DNA of 25,451 bases from SFEL01 sp045603585 (GTDB lineage Bacteria > Bacillota > Clostridia > Christensenellales > CAG-138). The position numbers and the translations under genes are program-made. The stretch covers positions 1 to 25,451 of the forward strand of contig JAZUMK010000061.1 of assembly GCA_045603585.1 (NCBI GenBank), written 5' to 3'. Positions 21,247-25,451 of this stretch are shown in pieces (the first letter of the stretch is position 1; each line of letters begins with the position of its first letter). The notes beneath the pieces were generated by a model. It was not told where the DNA came from and ran no database searches. It worked only from the letters and a program-made list of their open reading frames with translations.

Positions 21247-21978
21247 ATGGCAAGGATTTACACAAATACCTCCTGTCCCTTCTATAACACCAGGTATTGC
21301 CGCGCCCTCAATATGGAAAGCTGCGATAAGTGCTTTATATCCGAGGATAATGCTTCCGACGTTAAGCAGGATATAGATGCGGTGCTGAATATGATGCCCG
21401 AAGGCGGCATTTATCAATTCATAGCATCCAAAGAGTGCATGTTCTGCAAGGGCGAAAAAAAGAATCCCGCTGCCTGCTATGCAATGGCAGACCTTGGTAA
21501 CCCTGAGCCCAAGAGGGAAAAGCGCAACGTGCTGGGCATGAAGGTAAAGGCAGACGTAGGGTCCATACTTCCTCTGCAGATCGCCTGCTGCAAGGCCTGC
21601 CGCAGAAGGTTCAATACCCTGTCCAACCGCCATCTGACCATTCCCCTTATCACCGGCATAGCTGCTATGGCTCTGCTCAACTATAAGCCCATCGGGGAAG
21701 CTATTGCCAATATTCACATGGGCCTGCCCCTGCTGATATTCATAGTGCTGGTTGGCGGCGCATGGCTTGCATGCAAGCTTACCAGAAAATCCCTGGTCAA
21801 AAAGTATTCCGAGCTTACCTGGCTCAAGGCAATGGATATCCCTCAGGTCAGCCGCCTTGCTGATTACAACTGGTTTGAACTGAGCCCTTCCAAGGACATG
21901 AGCCGCCTTGTTTTCTCCAGGGAACCCCTCAAGCGGGGCCTTATGACAGGGCCTTTGGGCGAAGAGGAAAATATATAA
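21247..21978 (+). CDS. Cys-rich, two-TM membrane protein of unknown function
   Basis: I do not recognise this 243-aa protein. The N-terminal 120 residues hold ten Cys in zinc-finger-like spacing: Cys10, Cys18, Cys26 and Cys29; Cys64, Cys67 and Cys77; and Cys114, Cys115 and Cys118. Two hydrophobic helices follow at about 130-146 and 160-177, then a 65-residue charged tail. With no signal peptide, both ends probably lie in the cytoplasm with a short hairpin in the membrane. AAAGGAG at 21234-21240 is six bases before ATG 21247; the in-frame ATG at 21193 lies within the hairpin and has no site. It stands where Firmicutes usually carry the small L7Ae-like ybxF gene, between rpoC and rpsL. Codon bias is weaker than in its neighbours but it uses the same strand. 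Confidence 0.82.
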   Translation: MARIYTNTSCPFYNTRYCRALNMESCDKCFISEDNASDVKQDIDAVLNMMPEGGIYQFIASKECMFCKGEKKNPAACYAMADLGNPEPKREKRNVLGMKVKADVGSILPLQIACCKACRRRFNTLSNRHLTIPLITGIAAMALLNYKPIGEAIANIHMGLPLLIFIVLVGGAWLACKLTRKSLVKKYSELTWLKAMDIPQVSRLADYNWFELSPSKDMSRLVFSREPLKRGLMTGPLGEEENI

Positions 21979-22009
21979 GCAAAACAGGCAAAAAACAGGC
22001 CAAAAACAT

Positions 22010-22038
22010 TTGACACCGGCCCCTAAATGAGGTAAAAT
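22010..22038 (+). promoter_or_regulatory. Sigma-A promoter of the str operon
   Basis: Perfect TTGACA (22010-22015), 17 bp, TAAAAT (22033-22038). A start near 22045 gives a leader of about 150 bases before rpsL. Confidence 0.9.
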
Positions 22039-22083
22039 ACGCATGCTGTGCTTTTATGATAAAGTGAGTAGCTATGCGTATTT
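22035..22083. promoter_or_regulatory. Long inverted repeat over the rpsL -10 box and start point
   Basis: AAATACGCAT (22035-22044) is perfectly repeated in inverse at 22074-22083. The match continues inward as GCT/AGC with one extra T, and a small CTTT/AAAG hairpin lies at the centre. The left arm overlaps the -10 box and ends at the presumed start point, so it would work mainly as DNA, for instance as a paired operator. Confidence 0.65.
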
Positions 22084-22117
22084 GCTTTATATGGGTCGGT
22101 TAAATTTTGCGGAAAAT

Positions 22118-22149
22118 ATCCTCTTCAAGGGGTTGCAGAGGATTTTCTT
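22118..22149 (+). terminator. Terminator-like hairpin in the rpsL leader (possible attenuator)
   Basis: ATCCTCT (22118-22124) pairs with AGAGGAT (22137-22143) over a 12-base loop, followed by TTTCTT; with a bulged T the stem can extend by A-T pairs. CCTC (22120-22123) could alternatively pair with GGGG in the loop. It lies 46 bases before rpsL, after the promoter. Confidence 0.5.
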
Positions 22150-22195
22150 AAATATATAGAAAAAATATTTTTATCAAAACAAAGGAGAAAACCTA

Positions 22196-22570
22196 ATGCC
22201 TACTATTAACCAGCTGGTTCGCAAGGGCAGGGAGCAGGTAAAGTATAAGTCCAATTCCCCTATACTGAAGCAGTGCCCCCAGCGCCGCGGCGTATGCACC
22301 GCTGTACGTACTATGACTCCCAAAAAGCCTAACTCCGCTCTTCGTAAGATCGCTCGTATCCGCCTGACCGATGGTCTGGAAGGTACCGCTTACATCCCCG
22401 GCATCGGCCACAACCTGCAGGGGCACTCTGTTGTTCTTATCCGCGGCGGCCGTGTAAAGGACCTCCCCGGTGTACGTTACCACATCATCCGCGGTGCTCT
22501 GGATACCGCAGGCGTTGCAAAGCGCATGCAGGCTCGTTCCCGCTACGGCGCAAAGCGCCCCAAGAAGTAA
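22196..22570 (+). CDS. rpsL: 30S ribosomal protein S12
   Basis: S12 sits at the decoding centre of the 30S subunit. The 124-aa product begins PTINQLVRKGR and carries TPKKPNSALRK with Lys43 and GRVKDLPGVRYH with Lys88, the classical streptomycin positions, both wild type. AAAGGAG at 22181-22187 is eight bases before the ATG. Compared with what I remember of Bacillus S12, it has Ala36, Arg38, Gly63 and Gly76 where Arg, Gly, Val and Glu are usual. It opens the str operon and its stop codon is part of the ribosome site of rpsG. Confidence 0.98.
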   Translation: MPTINQLVRKGREQVKYKSNSPILKQCPQRRGVCTAVRTMTPKKPNSALRKIARIRLTDGLEGTAYIPGIGHNLQGHSVVLIRGGRVKDLPGVRYHIIRGALDTAGVAKRMQARSRYGAKRPKK

Positions 22571-22584
22571 GGAGGTACTAAGAT

Positions 22585-23055
22585 ATGCCTAGACGTGGAT
22601 TTATACCCAAGCGTGAAGTTCTGGATGACCCCATTTACGGCGGCAAGCTGGTAACCAAGCTGATCAACCAGGTTATGCTGGATGGCAAGCGCGGTACCGC
22701 TCAGAAGGCCTGCTATGGCGCATTCGATATCATTAAGGAAAAGACCGGTCGTGAGCCCCTGGAAGTATTCGAAGAGGCCATGAACAACATCATGCCCGTG
22801 CTGGAAGTTAAGGCTCGTCGTGTTGGCGGCGCCACCTACCAGGTACCCATCGAAATCCGTCCCGAGCGTCGTCAGACTCTGGGCCTTCGTTGGCTGGTAA
22901 ACTATGCACGTGCCCGCAGCGAGCGCACCATGATGGAGCGTCTTGCCGGTGAAATCCTCGACGCCTGCAATTCCGCCGGCGGCGCCTTCAAGAAGAAGGA
23001 AGACACCCACAGGATGGCAGAGGCCAACCGCGCCTTCGCACATTATCGTTGGTAA
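22585..23055 (+). CDS. rpsG: 30S ribosomal protein S7
   Basis: S7 nucleates assembly of the 30S head and lies near the E site. The 156-aa product has the normal length, start (PRRGFIPKREVLDDPIYGGKLV) and conserved core (RVGGATYQVPIE, RRQTLGLRWLV, RMAEANRAFAHYRW). AAGGAGGT at 22569-22576 includes the rpsL stop codon, so translation is coupled over a 14-base gap. In enterobacteria S7 represses its own operon by binding an rpsL-rpsG spacer of about 100 bases; that gap is too short here, but the next one (rpsG-fusA, 115 bases) is structured. Confidence 0.98.
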   Translation: MPRRGFIPKREVLDDPIYGGKLVTKLINQVMLDGKRGTAQKACYGAFDIIKEKTGREPLEVFEEAMNNIMPVLEVKARRVGGATYQVPIEIRPERRQTLGLRWLVNYARARSERTMMERLAGEILDACNSAGGAFKKKEDTHRMAEANRAFAHYRW

Positions 23056-23074
23056 AAACTGGGAAACCCCATAT

Positions 23075-23140
23075 GAGCGGCGTGCTATCGCACGCCGTCT
23101 CTGTTGGATATGGACAGTGTACGAGGCAGCTTAGCCTGCC
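23075..23140 (+). other. Two stem-loops in the rpsG-fusA spacer
   Basis: CGGCGTGC (23078-23085) pairs with GCACGCCG (23090-23097) over the loop TATC, and GAG/CTC extends it across a bulged T. GGCAG (23125-23129) pairs with CTGCC (23136-23140). Neither has a T-tract. They may be a protein-binding or processing site within the polycistronic mRNA. Confidence 0.65.
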
Positions 23141-23170
23141 CAGCATCATACCGGGAAGGAGGACAAAACA

Positions 23171-25243
23171 ATGCCCAGAGAAACGGCACTTGAAAAAACA
23201 AGAAATATCGGCATAATGGCCCATATTGATGCCGGCAAGACCACCACCACCGAGCGTATACTTTTCTTTACCGGAAAGATTCACAAGGTAGGCGAGGTAC
23301 ACGAAGGTGCAGCCACCATGGACTTCATGGTGCAGGAACAGGAGAGGGGCATTACCATTGCCTCCGCCGCCACTACCGCTTATTGGCGGGATCATCGCAT
23401 CAACATAATCGATACTCCGGGTCACGTGGATTTCACCGTTGAGGTTGAAAGGTCACTCCGCGTACTGGATGGCGCCGTTGCAGTATTCTGCGCAAAGGGC
23501 GGCGTTGAGCCTCAGAGCGAAACCGTATGGCGTCAGGCCACCAAGTACGGCGTACCCCGTATGGCTTATGTAAACAAGATGGATATCGTAGGCGCAGACT
23601 TCTTCAACGTTGTAAAGATGATGAAGGACCGTCTGGGCGCAAACGCAATTCCCATTCAGCTGCCCATCGGCGCTGAGGCGGACTTTGCAGGCATCGTGGA
23701 TCTTGTTAAAATGAAGGCCGAGATGTACTACGATAACGACGGCATCGATGTTCGTACCGAGGAAATTCCTGAGCATCTCAGGGATCAGGCCGAGGAATAC
23801 CGCATGCTGCTGCTGGATGCAGTTGCCGATGCGGATGACGAACTGATGGAAAAGTACCTTGAGGAGGGCGATCTGTCCGAAGAGGATATCATCGCCGGTA
23901 TCCGCAAGGCCACCATCGCAAACACCATGGTTCCCGTATGCTGCGGCACTTCCTACCGCAATAAAGGCATTCAGCCCCTGCTGAACGCCATCGTAGATTT
24001 CCTGCCCTCCCCCCTTGATGTACCCGCTCCCGTGGGCACCAGCAAGGATGGCGAGAGGGAGATTCAGACCAAGTGCTCTGATTCCGAGCCCTTTGCAGCT
24101 CTGGCATTCAAGATCGTAGCTGACCCCTTTGTGGGCAAGCTTGCTTTCTTCCGCGTGTACAGCGGCTCCCTCAAGTCCGGCTCTTACGTATATAATTCCA
24201 CCAAGGGCAAGCGCGAGCGCGTCAGCAAGATAGTGCTGATGCACGCCGCAAGCCGTACCGAAGTGGATGAAGTATTTGCCGGCGATATAGCTGCTCTGGT
24301 AGGCCTTAAGGATACCGCAACCGGCGACACCCTCTGCGTTGAGGGCCGCCCCCTGCTCCTTGAGTCCATGGAATTCCCCGAGCCTGTTATCCGCGTCTCC
24401 ATCGAGCCCAAGACCAAGGCTGGTCAGGAGAAGCTGGATCAGACCCTTCAGAAGCTCTCTGAAGAGGACCCCACCTTCAAAACCTACGTTGACCGGGAAA
24501 CCGGCCAAACCATCATCGCCGGAATGGGCGAGCTGCACCTTGAGATAATCGTTGACCGCATCATACGCGAGTTCAAGGTAGAGTGCCGCGTTGGCAACCC
24601 TCAGGTTGCTTACCGCGAGGCTCTCACCAGAACCATCAAGACCGAAGGCCGTTACGTTCGCCAGACCGGCGGTCACGGCCAGTACGGTCACTGCGTAGTG
24701 GAATTCAGCCCTCTGGAGCCCGGCGAAGGCTTCGTCTTCGAAAACAAGACCGTGGGCGGCTGCATTCCCAAGGAGTACATCCCCGCCATAGAGCAGGGCA
24801 TCCGGGAAGCCGCAGGCTCCGGCGCTCTGGGCGGATTCGAAATGGTGGACTTCAAGGCAACTCTGCTGGACGGTTCTACCCACGAGGTGGACTCTTCCGA
24901 AATGGCCTACAAGATCGCAGGCTCCATGGCCCTCAAGGAAGCTATGGAAAAGGGCGGCTGCATGCTGCTTGAGCCTGTTATGAAGGTTGAGATCGTAATG
25001 CCTGAGGAGTACATGGGCGATGTTCTGGGCAACATCACCGCACGCCGCGGTAAGATACAGGGCACCGACAATCGGGGCGTAAGCGCCGTAATCGATGCAC
25101 AGTGTCCCCTCAGCGAAATGTTCGGCTATGCAACGGATCTGCGCTCCGCAACTCAGGGTCGAGGCACCTTCACCATGCAGTTTGACCATTACGAGCAGGT
25201 GAACGAACAGCTTACCAAAAAGATTCTCGGCAGGATTTACTAA
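23171..25243 (+). CDS. fusA: Elongation factor G
   Basis: EF-G is the GTPase that drives translocation on the ribosome. The 690-aa product has G1 AHIDAGKT at 17-24, the switch I stretch QEQERGITI, G3 DTPGHVDF and G4 NKMD. Domains II to V follow, with GMGELHLEI (domain III), RQTGGHGQYGHC (domain IV) and RRGKIQGTDNRG (domain V). GGAAGGAGG at 23154-23162 stands eight bases before ATG 23171. It is the third gene of the str operon. Codon use is strongly biased. The position confirms it as the housekeeping EF-G and not a tetracycline-resistance or EF-G2 paralogue. Confidence 0.98.
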   Translation: MPRETALEKTRNIGIMAHIDAGKTTTTERILFFTGKIHKVGEVHEGAATMDFMVQEQERGITIASAATTAYWRDHRINIIDTPGHVDFTVEVERSLRVLDGAVAVFCAKGGVEPQSETVWRQATKYGVPRMAYVNKMDIVGADFFNVVKMMKDRLGANAIPIQLPIGAEADFAGIVDLVKMKAEMYYDNDGIDVRTEEIPEHLRDQAEEYRMLLLDAVADADDELMEKYLEEGDLSEEDIIAGIRKATIANTMVPVCCGTSYRNKGIQPLLNAIVDFLPSPLDVPAPVGTSKDGEREIQTKCSDSEPFAALAFKIVADPFVGKLAFFRVYSGSLKSGSYVYNSTKGKRERVSKIVLMHAASRTEVDEVFAGDIAALVGLKDTATGDTLCVEGRPLLLESMEFPEPVIRVSIEPKTKAGQEKLDQTLQKLSEEDPTFKTYVDRETGQTIIAGMGELHLEIIVDRIIREFKVECRVGNPQVAYREALTRTIKTEGRYVRQTGGHGQYGHCVVEFSPLEPGEGFVFENKTVGGCIPKEYIPAIEQGIREAAGSGALGGFEMVDFKATLLDGSTHEVDSSEMAYKIAGSMALKEAMEKGGCMLLEPVMKVEIVMPEEYMGDVLGNITARRGKIQGTDNRGVSAVIDAQCPLSEMFGYATDLRSATQGRGTFTMQFDHYEQVNEQLTKKILGRIY

Positions 25244-25253
25244 TTTAAACAAT

Positions 25254-25267
25254 GGCGCAGGTGCGCC
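25254..25267 (+). other. Short hairpin in the fusA-tuf spacer
   Basis: GGCGC (25254-25258) pairs with GCGCC (25263-25267) over the loop AGGT, 10 bases after the fusA stop, without a T-tract. The rest of the 74-base spacer is A/T-rich, with no clear promoter. Confidence 0.5.
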
Positions 25268-25317
25268 TAAAGCAAAATATAAAATACTGATAAATATTAT
25301 TGAAGGAGTAAGTTACA

Positions 25318-25451
25318 ATGGCAAAGGCAAAATTTGAACGTACCAAGCCCCATGTAAACATCGGCACCATCGGCCACGTAGACCACGGTAAGACCACTCT
25401 GACCGCAGCAATCACCATGACCCTTTCTCAGCAGGGCAAGGCCGCAGCAAT
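25318..25451 (+). CDS. tuf: Elongation factor Tu (5' part, cut by window end)
   Basis: EF-Tu delivers aminoacyl-tRNA to the ribosome as a GTP complex. Only the first 44 codons are present. They start MAKAKFERTKPHVNIGTIG and contain the G1 loop GHVDHGKT and the following TLTAAIT helix, which is diagnostic. AAGGAG at 25303-25308 is nine bases before ATG 25318. It is the expected last gene of the str operon; the rest lies beyond the window. Confidence 0.97.
   Translation, partial: MAKAKFERTKPHVNIGTIGHVDHGKTTLTAAITMTLSQQGKAAA

Noticed and set aside
22150..22175. A second terminator from the AAAAATATTTTT palindrome before rpsL
   Set aside because: The stem is entirely A/T and too weak; it lies in a generally A/T-rich stretch before the ribosome site.
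23453..25252. A 599-codon open frame antisense to fusA
   Set aside because: Shadow of biased codon use in fusA.

Overview
This window looks like a chromosomal segment from a Gram-positive, low-to-moderate-GC lineage, most likely a member of the class Clostridia. The evidence is AAGGAGG-type Shine-Dalgarno sites before almost every gene, textbook sigma-A promoters (TTGACA, 16-17 bp, TATAAT-like), frequent GTG and TTG starts, tRNA genes that encode CCA, a Firmicutes-style CarD-YacL pair, a trimeric purine nucleoside phosphorylase and a clostridial-type galactokinase. I cannot fix the genus by eye. There is no CRISPR array, insertion sequence, prophage or complete mobile element; most of the window is conserved housekeeping DNA.

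Layout. (a) 1-290: tRNA-Phe, tRNA-Gly and tRNA-Cys, closed by a perfect 18-bp stem terminator. (b) 291-552: a GC-rich, hairpin-rich spacer holding a second, decayed copy of the tRNA-Cys tail plus its terminator. (c) 553-4157: galactokinase, an acyl-ACP thioesterase, purine nucleoside phosphorylase and an HD-domain protein, all on the + strand. (d) 4160-5167: one unrecognised 335-aa gene on the - strand, convergent with the HD gene and divergent from asnS. (e) 5347-11820: asnS with its own promoter and terminator, a tandem Myb-like DNA-binding protein, then a tightly coupled rarA-tldD-tldE operon with overlapping start and stop codons. (f) 11968-13610: a CarD/CdnL-like RNA polymerase-binding regulator and a YacL-type PIN-TRAM membrane protein. 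(g) 13611-21175: rpoB-rpoC behind two overlapping sigma-A promoters and a long structured leader. (h) 21247-21978: an unrecognised Cys-rich two-TM protein. (i) 22196 to the end: the str operon rpsL-rpsG-fusA-tuf, with its own promoter and a structured leader; tuf runs off the edge.

How it fits together. The right half is the core transcription and translation block. A regulator family known to bind the beta subunit of RNA polymerase (CarD) is encoded about 2 kb upstream of rpoB. The rplK-A-J-L genes that usually precede rpoB are absent, so rpoBC has its own promoter region. The small L7Ae-like gene (ybxF in Bacillus) usually found between rpoC and rpsL is replaced by the unknown zinc/membrane protein. 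Codon use falls into two classes: asnS, rpoB, rpoC, rpsL, rpsG, fusA and tuf are strongly biased (CGC/CGT for Arg, ATC for Ile), while the left-hand metabolic genes use many AGG and ATA codons.

I found no clear new defence or mobile system. The best leads are non-coding: the duplicated tRNA-Cys tail/terminator module, the inverted repeat over the rpsL promoter with a terminator-like leader hairpin, the dual rpoB promoter with a folded leader, and the structured rpsG-fusA spacer. The best protein leads are the Cys-rich membrane protein inside the rpo-str cluster and the double Myb-like protein.
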